The notes under the pieces are model-generated. The model did no database searches. It was not told the DNA's origin and saw nothing but the letters and a program-made list of their open reading frames with translations. The translations under genes were made by a program, and so were the position numbers. From positions 4,402,001 to 4,466,000 of the forward strand of contig CP019169.1 of the NCBI GenBank assembly GCA_001953215.1: a stretch of 64,000 bases of DNA, in the 5' to 3' direction. This document shows, in pieces, positions 36,157 to 43,554 of this stretch (positions are counted from its first letter, which is position 1; each line of letters opens with the position of its first letter). Source of the DNA: Betaproteobacteria bacterium GR16-43. GTDB taxonomy: Bacteria > Pseudomonadota > Gammaproteobacteria > Burkholderiales > Usitatibacteraceae.

Positions 36157-36656
36157 ACGACGCAGCGAAATCGAAGGAAACCGTCTACCGGCCGCTCGCC
36201 AGCGTCGCGGAATCGCTGGATGCGATCGGACAAGTGATCGCCGCGGCCGAGCGCCACATCCGCATCTTCGACATCACGCTCGCGCAGCGCGGGTTCAACA
36301 GTCCGGCGCGCGCGGACCAGCTGCGCGCCTTCTTCGTGGCGGGCCGTGCGCACACGCTGCAGATCGCGCTGCACGAACCCGAGCACCTGGTGCGCGAATG
36401 CCCGCGCCTCATCACGCTGCTGCGGCAATTCCCGATGTCCATCGAGATCCACCGCACGCTCGAGCAGGCCCGCAACGCCAACGATCCCTTCGTGGTCGCC
36501 GACGACCACAGCGTCTGGCACCAGCTGCACCACACGCAGTCGCGCGCGATCGTCGCGCTGCACTCCCCGGCCGACGCCACGCCCATCCTCCAGCGCTTCG
36601 GGGAGATCTGGGACCTGAGCGAGCCCGCGGTCTCGGCCACGACGCTGGGCCTGTGA
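36153..36656 (+). CDS. RoxA-linked conserved protein (DUF7931-like)
   Basis: A 167-residue soluble protein with IRIFDITLAQRGFNSPARADQLRAFF, RLITLLRQFPMSIEIHRTLEQA and FVVADDHSVWHQLHHTQSRAIVALHSP. The layout recalls an inactive phospholipase-D-like fold and, from memory, the DUF7931 domain often found beside or fused to GNAT proteins in betaproteobacteria. It is coupled to roxA by ATGA overlap, so the two are probably made together. No catalytic HKD motif is present. Function unknown. Confidence 0.6.
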   Translation: MNDAAKSKETVYRPLASVAESLDAIGQVIAAAERHIRIFDITLAQRGFNSPARADQLRAFFVAGRAHTLQIALHEPEHLVRECPRLITLLRQFPMSIEIHRTLEQARNANDPFVVADDHSVWHQLHHTQSRAIVALHSPADATPILQRFGEIWDLSEPAVSATTLGL

Positions 36657-36679
36657 TTTGTGGCGAAAGCAATTATTGG

Positions 36680-36737
36680 TAGAATTGCAGGTTGGTCGTC
36701 GTCAAAAAACGCCAAATTCGAAAACCAACCAAGGAAG
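36680..36737 (+). promoter_or_regulatory. -10 element and leader hairpin of the lipoprotein gene
   Basis: TAGAAT (36680-36685) predicts a start near 36692. GGTTGGT (36690-36696) can pair with ACCAACC (36724-36730), closing a hairpin that ends at the Shine-Dalgarno sequence AAGGAAG (36731-36737). The -35 is weak. The hairpin could influence message stability or ribosome access. Confidence 0.4.
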
Positions 36738-36744
36738 CTAGAAC

Positions 36745-37077
36745 ATGAACTCGAAGGTCCTGATCGCCGCCCTGTTCGCCACGGGCCTCGCCGCCTGCGG
36801 CAAGACCGAAACCCCCGCCCCGGCCCCCGCTCCGAAAGTCGAGGCCCCGAAGGCCGCCGACGCGCCGAAGCCCGCCGAGGCCCCGGCCGCCGCACCCGCC
36901 ACCGGCGCCGCTGATGCGGCCAAGCCCGCCGACGCCGCCGCGCCTGCCGCTGCCGCGCCCGCCCCGGCTGCTGCTGCCCCGGCCCCGGCCGCTTCCACCC
37001 CCCCGGGCGGCGCCCCGGGCACCGCTGGCGCCGACGCCGGCAAGTCGCAAGTCCCCGCGAACGCGCCGAAGAAGTAA
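36745..37077 (+). CDS. Ala/Pro-rich low-complexity lipoprotein
   Basis: A 110-residue lipoprotein with lipobox LAAC (C18). The mature chain is almost wholly Ala, Pro and Lys in PAPAPAP, KAADAPKPAEAP and AAPAPAAA runs, with no hydrophobic core, so it is predicted to be an extended, disordered tether. The start is supported by AAGGAAG seven bases upstream. It is a single-gene unit ended by a strong terminator at 37093. Function unknown; an outer-membrane-to-wall spacer role is only a guess. Confidence 0.7.
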   Translation: MNSKVLIAALFATGLAACGKTETPAPAPAPKVEAPKAADAPKPAEAPAAAPATGAADAAKPADAAAPAAAAPAPAAAAPAPAASTPPGGAPGTAGADAGKSQVPANAPKK

Positions 37078-37092
37078 TCGCGCTTCGCAGGA

Positions 37093-37124
37093 ATGAAAAA
37101 GCCCGCTTCGGCGGGCTTTTTCAT
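37093..37124. terminator. Bidirectional Rho-independent terminator
   Basis: ATGAAAAAGCCCGC-TTCG-GCGGGCTTTTTCAT is a perfect 14-bp stem with a stable C(TTCG)G loop, A-rich on one side and T-rich on the other. It ends the lipoprotein transcript from the left and the dapA-bamC-MBL transcript from the right. Confidence 0.93.
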
Positions 37125-37150
37125 TTTGCGGTCTTCGCGGGTACGTCGGA

Positions 37151-37912
37151 TCAGATTTCCCGCCAGTCGAACCCGCAGTCCTGCGCCGCGATGCCGATCC
37201 AGGAAGCCTCGCACCCCAGCGCGCCCGCCAGCGCGGCCACCGCAAGCGCAGGAGTGTTGTTCTGCTTCGAGAGGTGCGCCGCCAGCACGTGCTTCAGGCG
37301 CGAGCCGTCGAGGTTGGCGAGGAGCGCCGCGGCGTCGCGGTTCGAAAGATGCCCGAAGCGGCCCGACACGCGCTGCTTGAGGCTCACGGGGTACGGCCCC
37401 GTCATCAGCAGGTCGAGGTCGTGGTTGCACTCGAGCACCAGCGCATCGCATCCGTTGAGCTTTTCCTCGACGTGCGCGGTGGTGCAGCCGAGGTCGGTCA
37501 CGACGCCCACGCGGCTCGCACCATCCCCGAAGACGTATTGCACCGGCTCGCGTGCGTCGTGCGGCACCGGGAACGGTTCGACCTGCAGGTCGCCGATGGC
37601 GAAGGTCGTGTGCGAATCGATCAGGTGAACCAGCACGGACGGAAAATCTTCCGGCAGCCACTGCGAGGTTCCGCGCGTGAGGTAGACCGGGATCGCGAAG
37701 CGTTTCGCGAAGCGCGCCACGCCGCCCAGGTGGTCGTCGTGCTCGTGCGTGACGACGATGGCGGTCAGGTCGGAAGGCGCCAGGCCCAGGCGCGCGAGGC
37801 GCTCCTTGGTCTCCCCCAGCGCGAACCCGCAATCCATCATCACGCGCGTGCGATCGCGCTCGATGAGCGTGGCGTTGCCCGAACTCCCGCTGCCGAGGGA
37901 GGCGAAGCGCAT
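37151..37912 (-). CDS. MBL-fold metallo-hydrolase (YycJ/WalJ-like)
   Basis: A 253-residue beta-lactamase-fold hydrolase starting MRFASLGSGSSGNATLIE, the N-terminus of the YycJ/WalJ group. The metal site motif is VVTHEHDDHLGG (HXHXDH); further ligands lie in the D of DLGCTTAHV and H of AAHLSKQNN. Relatives are 5'-to-3' DNA exonucleases or act on small phosphodiesters, but the substrate here is unknown. It begins 11 bases after bamC, as in other betaproteobacterial dapA-bamC-MBL runs. Confidence 0.85.
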   Translation of the reverse strand: MRFASLGSGSSGNATLIERDRTRVMMDCGFALGETKERLARLGLAPSDLTAIVVTHEHDDHLGGVARFAKRFAIPVYLTRGTSQWLPEDFPSVLVHLIDSHTTFAIGDLQVEPFPVPHDAREPVQYVFGDGASRVGVVTDLGCTTAHVEEKLNGCDALVLECNHDLDLLMTGPYPVSLKQRVSGRFGHLSNRDAAALLANLDGSRLKHVLAAHLSKQNNTPALAVAALAGALGCEASWIGIAAQDCGFDWREI

Positions 37913-37923
37913 CGGCGCTTCGC

Positions 37924-39087
37924 TTACTTCAACTGGTCGAAGAGCAGGTTGAGGATCTTCTTGCCGGTGGGGCTCGCCTCCGGAGCTCCGGCCGAGGACT
38001 GCACCTGCACGTTCGACAGGTTGGCGCCGGCATCGGCGACATGGATGCGGTACTGGGGCTGCGCGGCCTTGGGCGTCGGTTTCCAGAACGCGAGCGAGTC
38101 GAGGAAGCCCTTCTTGTCGCCGGCCTTCAGGTCCACGTCGGGATCGATGTAGCGCACGAAGAACACGCCCTTCGAGCGGTCGCGATCCTCGACGGTGAAG
38201 CCGACGCGGTCCAGCGCGAGGCCCACGCGGCGCCACGCACGGTCGAATCCGTCGTTCACCACCAGGGGGCCGGCCCCGTTGTTCTCGAGCACGGCGTTCA
38301 GCACCGGCGCGGCGGCCGGAGCGGCGCCTTGCGCCTTGGTGGCGGGATTCAGGCCCGCGGCGGCGACCACTTTCTTGTCGTCGTAGCCGAACTTCACCAG
38401 GATTTTCTGCAGCATTTCGGCTTCGAGCTCGCGGTCCGCCGGGCGCGGCTGCCACGCGGTACCTTCCTGCAGCTGGCTCGTGTAGACCTCCTGCATGCCG
38501 CGATGGCTCACGTAGACCTCGGTGGTGTTCGGGTCCGTGCCTTTCTCGAGGCGGGTGCGGAACTTGTCGCGCTCCGACGTGGAGTACGCCTGGTCGATCA
38601 CGCGGCCGATCGTGCGCCGAATGATGTCCTGCGGGATCTTCGCGCGGTTCTCGGCCCAGTCGGTTTCCATGATCCCGACATCCGGCGTGTCGCGCAGGAT
38701 CACGAAGCCCTGCTCGACCCAGAAATCGCGCACCACGGGCCACACCTTGTCCGCCGGCGCCTTGAGGACGAGCCAGCGCTGGTCGCCCGAGCGTTCCATG
38801 CGCGCGCCGTCCACCGGAGGCAGCACGCCGGCCGTCGTCGGCGCCGTCGAGGCGCCGGGGACGCGCTCCTTGTTGTAGGCCGAGAACGTGGTCTGCTGCT
38901 TCGGGTCGGGCACCACGAAGCGCTCGTCCACGGTGGGATTCGAGAGTTCGGGCGGGACTTCGAGCGGCTGGCTGCTCGGCTTCACGCTCGAGCTGCGGTA
39001 GTCGGTGCTCTTGTTGCCCGTCGACGAACACGCCGCGAGGAGGATGAGGGCCGGCAGCGTGGCCAGGAGGATGCGCGATTGCTTCAT
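37924..39087 (-). CDS. bamC: Outer membrane assembly lipoprotein BamC
   Basis: A 387-residue lipoprotein of the Bam complex that inserts beta-barrel proteins. The signal peptide ends LAAC (C20), followed by the extended N-terminal segment that contacts BamD (DYRSSSVKPSSQPLEVPPELS) and two helix-grip domains (WLVLKAPADKVWPVVRDFWVEQGF and VVNDGFDRAWRRVGLALDRVGF). AAGGAA lies six bases before the ATG. It follows dapA by 14 bases, the same neighbour as in E. coli. Confidence 0.92.
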   Translation of the reverse strand: MKQSRILLATLPALILLAACSSTGNKSTDYRSSSVKPSSQPLEVPPELSNPTVDERFVVPDPKQQTTFSAYNKERVPGASTAPTTAGVLPPVDGARMERSGDQRWLVLKAPADKVWPVVRDFWVEQGFVILRDTPDVGIMETDWAENRAKIPQDIIRRTIGRVIDQAYSTSERDKFRTRLEKGTDPNTTEVYVSHRGMQEVYTSQLQEGTAWQPRPADRELEAEMLQKILVKFGYDDKKVVAAAGLNPATKAQGAAPAAAPVLNAVLENNGAGPLVVNDGFDRAWRRVGLALDRVGFTVEDRDRSKGVFFVRYIDPDVDLKAGDKKGFLDSLAFWKPTPKAAQPQYRIHVADAGANLSNVQVQSSAGAPEASPTGKKILNLLFDQLK

Positions 39088-39101
39088 GGGATTCCTTGGA
39101 T

Positions 39102-39980
39102 TCAGGCGAGGCAGCCGGCTTCGCGCAGGGACGAAGCCAGCGTCTCGTGGTACTGCGGTGCGAAGGGCGTCAGCGGGAGGCGGATGCCCTCGGCGATGCG
39201 GCCCATGCGGTGCAGGGCCCACTTCACGGGAATGGGGTTGGATTCGAGGAACAGGTTCTTGTGCAACCCGAGCATGCGGTTGTTGATCTCGATGGCCTTG
39301 CGCGCGTCGCCCGCGAGCGCCGCGGCCATCATCTCGTGCATCAGGCGCGGGGCGACGTTGGCGGTGACCGAGATCACGCCGTGGGCGCCCAGCAAGACAT
39401 AGGCCAGCGCGGCATCGTCATTGCCGCTCAGGATCGCGAAGGATTTCGGCACTCGCTTCAGGAGGTCGGTCACGCGTTCCGTGCTCGACGTGGCTTCCTT
39501 GATGCCCACGATGTTCTTCACCGAGGACAGGCGCACGACGGTGTCGTTGTGCATGTCGGCCACGGTACGCGACGGGACGTTGTAGAGGATCACCGGGATG
39601 TCGGTGGACTCGGCGATCGCCTTGAAATGGCGATAGAGGCCTTCCTGCGTGGGCTTGTTGTAGTACGGCACCACGGAGAGGACGGAATGCACGCCGACCT
39701 TGGCGGCGTATTGCGTGAGGGCGATCGCTTCCTTCGTGGAGTTGCCGCCCGTGCCCGCAACCACCGGGATGCGCCCGGCGGCATAGTCCACCGCGGCCTT
39801 GATCAGGGCCTGGTGCTCTTCGACGTCCACCGTCGGGGATTCCCCGGTCGTCCCCACGATCACGATGCCGTCCGTGCCTTCCTGGACGTGCCAGTCGATG
39901 AGGGATTTGAGGCGGGGATAGTCGAGCCCGCCATCGGCGAGCATCGGGGTGACGATGGCGACCAGGCTGCCGGTCAGCAT
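39102..39980 (-). CDS. dapA: 4-hydroxy-tetrahydrodipicolinate synthase DapA
   Basis: A 292-residue TIM-barrel aldolase for lysine and diaminopimelate synthesis. It shows [35 protein letters not shown] with the active-site Tyr, and the Schiff-base Lys in [10 protein letters not shown]. The ATG at 39980 gives the length of E. coli DapA; an in-frame GTG nine bases upstream (adding MSR) is possible. It heads the dapA-bamC-MBL run on the minus strand. Confidence 0.95.
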   Translation of the reverse strand: MLTGSLVAIVTPMLADGGLDYPRLKSLIDWHVQEGTDGIVIVGTTGESPTVDVEEHQALIKAAVDYAAGRIPVVAGTGGNSTKEAIALTQYAAKVGVHSVLSVVPYYNKPTQEGLYRHFKAIAESTDIPVILYNVPSRTVADMHNDTVVRLSSVKNIVGIKEATSSTERVTDLLKRVPKSFAILSGNDDAALAYVLLGAHGVISVTANVAPRLMHEMMAAALAGDARKAIEINNRMLGLHKNLFLESNPIPVKWALHRMGRIAEGIRLPLTPFAPQYHETLASSLREAGCLA

Positions 39981-40025
39981 TCGGGACACGTTTCGAGGGC
40001 CTTGAAAAGGCGTGATTTTAGCATT

Positions 40026-40541
40026 TCACCCGCGTCGGGCGGCGAGTCTCTGGACGGCCGCCGGTCTGGGCACCTCAACGCTCAGGTCCTCGTACGCGAT
40101 GACACGCAAACGCCCGCGAACGGCGTCCAAAAGCTCGCCCGGAGCCAGCAGGAAGGCCGGGTTCGACGGTTTCCCGAAGCGTTCGTTGCCCTGGGCGAAG
40201 GTTTCGTAGACCAGCACGCCCCCCGGTTCGAGCGCTTCCACGAGGATGGGCAGCAGGGGCCGGTGCAGGTAGTTCGTCACGACGATCGCGTCGTAGGCCC
40301 GGCCTGCGTAGGGCCACGGCCCGGCCTCGAGATCGGCCCCAAGCAGGGTCACGCCCCGGGGCGGATCGACGAACAGGGCCGGTTCGCGATCGACCGCATC
40401 GACTTCGAATCCGAGCTGGGCCAGCCAGCGGGCATGGCGGCCGGACCCGCACGCCACGTCGAGCACGGTGCCGCCGGGCCGGATCATCGGGGCAAAGCGC
40501 CGGACCCAGGCCGAGGGCTCGGACAACCCGTGGCGGCTCAT
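40026..40541 (-). CDS. Class I SAM-dependent methyltransferase
   Basis: A 171-residue enzyme with the SAM motif I VLDVACGSGRHARWLA (about 27-42), the acidic VDAVDREPAL loop, and YDAIVVTNYLHRPLLP as motif IV. It resembles small tellurite-resistance/ubiE-type methyltransferases of unknown substrate. It is 16 bases downstream of the FAD oxidoreductase and 45 bases upstream of dapA on the same strand, and may share a transcript with the former. Confidence 0.82.
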   Translation of the reverse strand: MSRHGLSEPSAWVRRFAPMIRPGGTVLDVACGSGRHARWLAQLGFEVDAVDREPALFVDPPRGVTLLGADLEAGPWPYAGRAYDAIVVTNYLHRPLLPILVEALEPGGVLVYETFAQGNERFGKPSNPAFLLAPGELLDAVRGRLRVIAYEDLSVEVPRPAAVQRLAARRG

Positions 40542-40557
40542 CCCGGGAGCTCCCCGA

Positions 40558-41694
40558 TCATCCGAACAGTTCCGTGATCGTTTCCTCGCCGATCGCGAAC
40601 GACGTGCTCATCCCGAGGCCATTGGTGATGGCGATCACGCGCGCGCGCGCTGAGGGTGCGGCCTTGAGCAGCGGCTTCATCGTGGCCACCGGGTAGACGC
40701 CGGTCCACCGATCGACCACTTCCGCGCCGGGCAGGTTCACGAGCCGGGCGAGTTCCTCCAGGATCAACGCCTCGTCCTCGCGGCGCTCTTCCTTCTCGCG
40801 TTCGGCGGATTCCGCGGGGCTCCAGCGCCGGTAGCGATGCGAATCGCCGACCACGAGCGTGCCATCCGAGCTCTGCGCGACGATCACGTGCACGCCCGCG
40901 GCGACATGGCGCGGCTGCTCCGATTCGAAACGGGCCTGGAGCGCCGCGGCGGCCTTCGTGGTCGCGAAGCCCGCGTAGCGCAGCAGGCTGGAATCCCCCA
41001 TGACGACGGCGGGCAGACGCACCGACGGCGCCTTCACGCGCAGCATCTGCAAGCGGCAATCGTGGGCGTCGTGCTCAAGCGCGAGCTCGGGCGCGAACGC
41101 CGCGATGTTGGAACCGGGGCACACCACCACGGCATCGGCCGCGACCACGCCCGCGTTCGTCGCGAGCCCGCCCGCCTCGAGGCCCAGCGCTTCGCGCCCG
41201 CGATACACCGTCACGCCCTGCCGTTGTTCGAGCCATTGCAGGATCGCGGGCAGCGCGTCGCGCGCTTCGACCCGCAACTCGTGCGGGCTGAAGAGCGCCC
41301 CGACGATCTGCGGCGATGCGGCCGCGAAACGTTCGCGGATCCACGCGGCCGGCAGCAACTCGCAGCCCGCCCCGCTTTCGGTACCCGCGAATTCCTCGAG
41401 GACAGCCAGCGCCTCGGGGCGCCGCGCCACGATGAGCGCGCCTTGCTGCTCGATGGGAATGCCGGCGTCCGCCGTCACCTCGCGCCACACTTCGCGCGAG
41501 CGCAGGGCGCGCGTGCGCGTGACCCCCTCGGCCTGGCCGGTGATCGTGATGAACCCGAAATTCTGGACGGAGGAGCGTTGCGCGCGCGCGTCACGTTCGA
41601 CGATCGCCACGCGCAAGCCCCGGCGGGTCGCGGCGAGCGCATGGGCGAGGCCCAGGATGCCCGCGCCCGCCACGACGAGGTCGAAGGCAGCCAT
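40558..41694 (-). CDS. FAD-dependent oxidoreductase, phosphonate-associated (TIGR03364) type
   Basis: A 378-residue DAO-family amine oxidase with the FAD-binding GAGILGLAHALAATRRG at the N-terminus, the VQNFGFITITGQAEGVTRTRAL segment characteristic of the TIGR03364 group, and the C-terminal DRWTGVYPVATMKPLLK and ITNGLGMSTSFAIGEE. The group is repeatedly found with 2-aminoethylphosphonate genes and some members oxidise N-methylated 2-aminoethylphosphonate. The 2-aminoethylphosphonate island begins about 4 kb away at 45598, which supports a link though other genes intervene. The family name is from memory. Confidence 0.72.
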   Translation of the reverse strand: MAAFDLVVAGAGILGLAHALAATRRGLRVAIVERDARAQRSSVQNFGFITITGQAEGVTRTRALRSREVWREVTADAGIPIEQQGALIVARRPEALAVLEEFAGTESGAGCELLPAAWIRERFAAASPQIVGALFSPHELRVEARDALPAILQWLEQRQGVTVYRGREALGLEAGGLATNAGVVAADAVVVCPGSNIAAFAPELALEHDAHDCRLQMLRVKAPSVRLPAVVMGDSSLLRYAGFATTKAAAALQARFESEQPRHVAAGVHVIVAQSSDGTLVVGDSHRYRRWSPAESAEREKEERREDEALILEELARLVNLPGAEVVDRWTGVYPVATMKPLLKAAPSARARVIAITNGLGMSTSFAIGEETITELFG

Positions 41695-41739
41695 GCCGCC
41701 ATGATAAGCGGCACGGGCCCTTCGATTACAGGAGCGCGG

Positions 41740-42222
41740 CTACTTGAGCGCGGCGAGCCCCGCGGCGGCGACCATGCCGTCCTGCTCGGACGTGACGCCC
41801 GAGACCCCGATGCCGCCGACGATCTTCCCGTCGACCACGATCGGCAACCCGCCTTCGACCGGCATCGCATGGCGGATCGCGAGGAAGCGCAGGCCCGCGC
41901 CACCGGCGGCCAATCCGTCCTGCAGCACCTTGGTGGGACGGCGCAGCATCGCCGAGGAAACGGCCTTGTCCTGCGAGATCAGCGTGCTCGCGGTCTGCGT
42001 CTGGTCCAGGCGCTCGAAAGCGACCAATTGCCCCGCGGTGTCGACCACGGCGATGGCCACGGGCCAGTTGTTCTTGCGCGCTTCGGCCGCACCGGCGGCG
42101 ACCATCTTGCGCGCCTGTTCGATCGTGACGTTCGGGCCGTACTGGAGAACCTGTGCGAACGCGAAGCCGGTTGCGAGTGCTGCGATGCCGCCGAGAGTGG
42201 CGGCCATGCGGGCGAATCTCAT
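41740..42222 (-). CDS. GlcG/HbpS-like heme-binding family protein
   Basis: A 160-residue exported protein with a signal peptide (cut after FAFA) and a GlcG fold: LTIEQARKMVAAGAAEARKNNWPVAIAVVDTAGQLVAFERLD-like segments, SSAMLRRPTKVL, and the C-terminal GGLPIVVDGKIVGGIGVSG. Members bind haem or cobalamin or act in glycolate or diol metabolism. The specific role here is unknown. It is divergent from the NHL-repeat lipoprotein. Confidence 0.82.
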   Translation of the reverse strand: MRFARMAATLGGIAALATGFAFAQVLQYGPNVTIEQARKMVAAGAAEARKNNWPVAIAVVDTAGQLVAFERLDQTQTASTLISQDKAVSSAMLRRPTKVLQDGLAAGGAGLRFLAIRHAMPVEGGLPIVVDGKIVGGIGVSGVTSEQDGMVAAAGLAALK

Positions 42223-42364
42223 CGGAATCTCCTCCCTGGAGTGTGTTGGTTTGCCCTGCGATAACAGCTGCGAGGTGCAACTTACTCCGCTTACTTCGCC
42301 CCGGCGCGCGGCGCTAATATGCAGCGTTTGTCTCGCGGATCACGAAAACAAGGGAGGAGAGACC

Positions 42365-43489
42365 ATGCGATACGCCATCGCCGCTTCGCTCGCGCTCGCG
42401 GTACTTGCCACCGGTTGCGTCGAGCTGACGCAACAGCAACCTGCACCCGTGCGGGAACGCAACCCCGACGCCACTCCGAAATTCAGCGTCGATGCGACGT
42501 GGCCGAAGCCGCTGCCCGAGAACTGGATCCTGGGGCAAGTCGCCGGCATCGCGGTCGACAGGAACGACCACATCTGGGTGCTGCATCGCCCGAAATCGCT
42601 GGTCGAAGACGAGCAGGGCGCGACGTTGAACCCGCCGACGACGATGTGCTGCAAGGCCGCGCCGCCCGTGCTCGAGTTCGACCGCGCGGGCAATCTCCTG
42701 CGGAGCTGGGGTGGAAAGAGCGAGGGCTTCCCGTGGCCGAAGAACGAGCACGGCATCATGGTCGACGGCGACGGCAACGTGTGGATCGGCGCGCAGGACG
42801 TGGCCGACAACTATCTCCTGAAGTTCACGCCCGACGGGAAGTACCTGATGACCATCGGGACGCCGGGCAAGACCGGCGGCAGCAATGATCCCGCCCTCCT
42901 CGGCCGCCCCGCCCACATGATCGTCGACGAGGCCGCGGGCGAGATGTACATCGCCGACGGCTACCAGAATCGCCGCGTGCTCGTGGTCGACGCGAAGACC
43001 GGCGCCTACAAGCGCCACTGGGGTGCGTACGGCAACAAGCCGAACGACGACAAGCAGGCGCCGTACAACCCGAGCGCCCCGCTGTCGCAGCAGTTCTCCA
43101 ATCCGGTGCACTGCGTGCGCCTGTCGAACGACAACCTGGTCTACGTCTGCGACCGCGCGAACGACCGCATCCAGGTGTTCCAGAAGGACGGCAAGTTCGT
43201 GAAGGAATTCCGCGTCGAGCCGCAGACGCTGCAGAACGGCTCGGCCTGGGACCTCGTGCTCTCCGAGGATCGCGAGCAGCGCTACATCTTCATGGCCGAC
43301 GGCGCCAACGGGCAGGTGGTCACGTACCTGCGCAGCAACGGCGAGAAGCTGGCCACCTTGGGCCGCTCCGGGCGCATGGCCGGGCAATTCAAGTGGGTGC
43401 ACAACATCGCCATCGATTCGGCCGGCAACATCTATACGGCCGAAGTGGGCACGGGCCGGCGCGCCCAGAAGTTCAACCGGGTCGAATGA
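42365..43489 (+). CDS. NHL-repeat beta-propeller lipoprotein
   Basis: A 374-residue protein with a lipoprotein signal (TGC at residues 16-18) and NHL-type repeats such as GQVAGIAVDRNDHIWVLHRP, GIMVDGDGNVWIGA, HMIVDEAAGEMYIADGY and NIAIDSAGNIYTAEVG. These build a six-bladed propeller like that of peptidyl-amidating lyase or SMP-30-like proteins. A Cys-Cys pair in PPTTMCCKAAPP could form a disulfide. GGGAGGAGAG precedes the ATG. Function unknown; a ligand-binding or lactonase role is possible. Confidence 0.78.
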   Translation: MRYAIAASLALAVLATGCVELTQQQPAPVRERNPDATPKFSVDATWPKPLPENWILGQVAGIAVDRNDHIWVLHRPKSLVEDEQGATLNPPTTMCCKAAPPVLEFDRAGNLLRSWGGKSEGFPWPKNEHGIMVDGDGNVWIGAQDVADNYLLKFTPDGKYLMTIGTPGKTGGSNDPALLGRPAHMIVDEAAGEMYIADGYQNRRVLVVDAKTGAYKRHWGAYGNKPNDDKQAPYNPSAPLSQQFSNPVHCVRLSNDNLVYVCDRANDRIQVFQKDGKFVKEFRVEPQTLQNGSAWDLVLSEDREQRYIFMADGANGQVVTYLRSNGEKLATLGRSGRMAGQFKWVHNIAIDSAGNIYTAEVGTGRRAQKFNRVE

Positions 43490-43554
43490 CGCCTTAACCC
43501 GTTCGCCGTTTCGCCCCGTTTCATGGGACTGACCCTTCGAAAAGGAGAAGTCCC

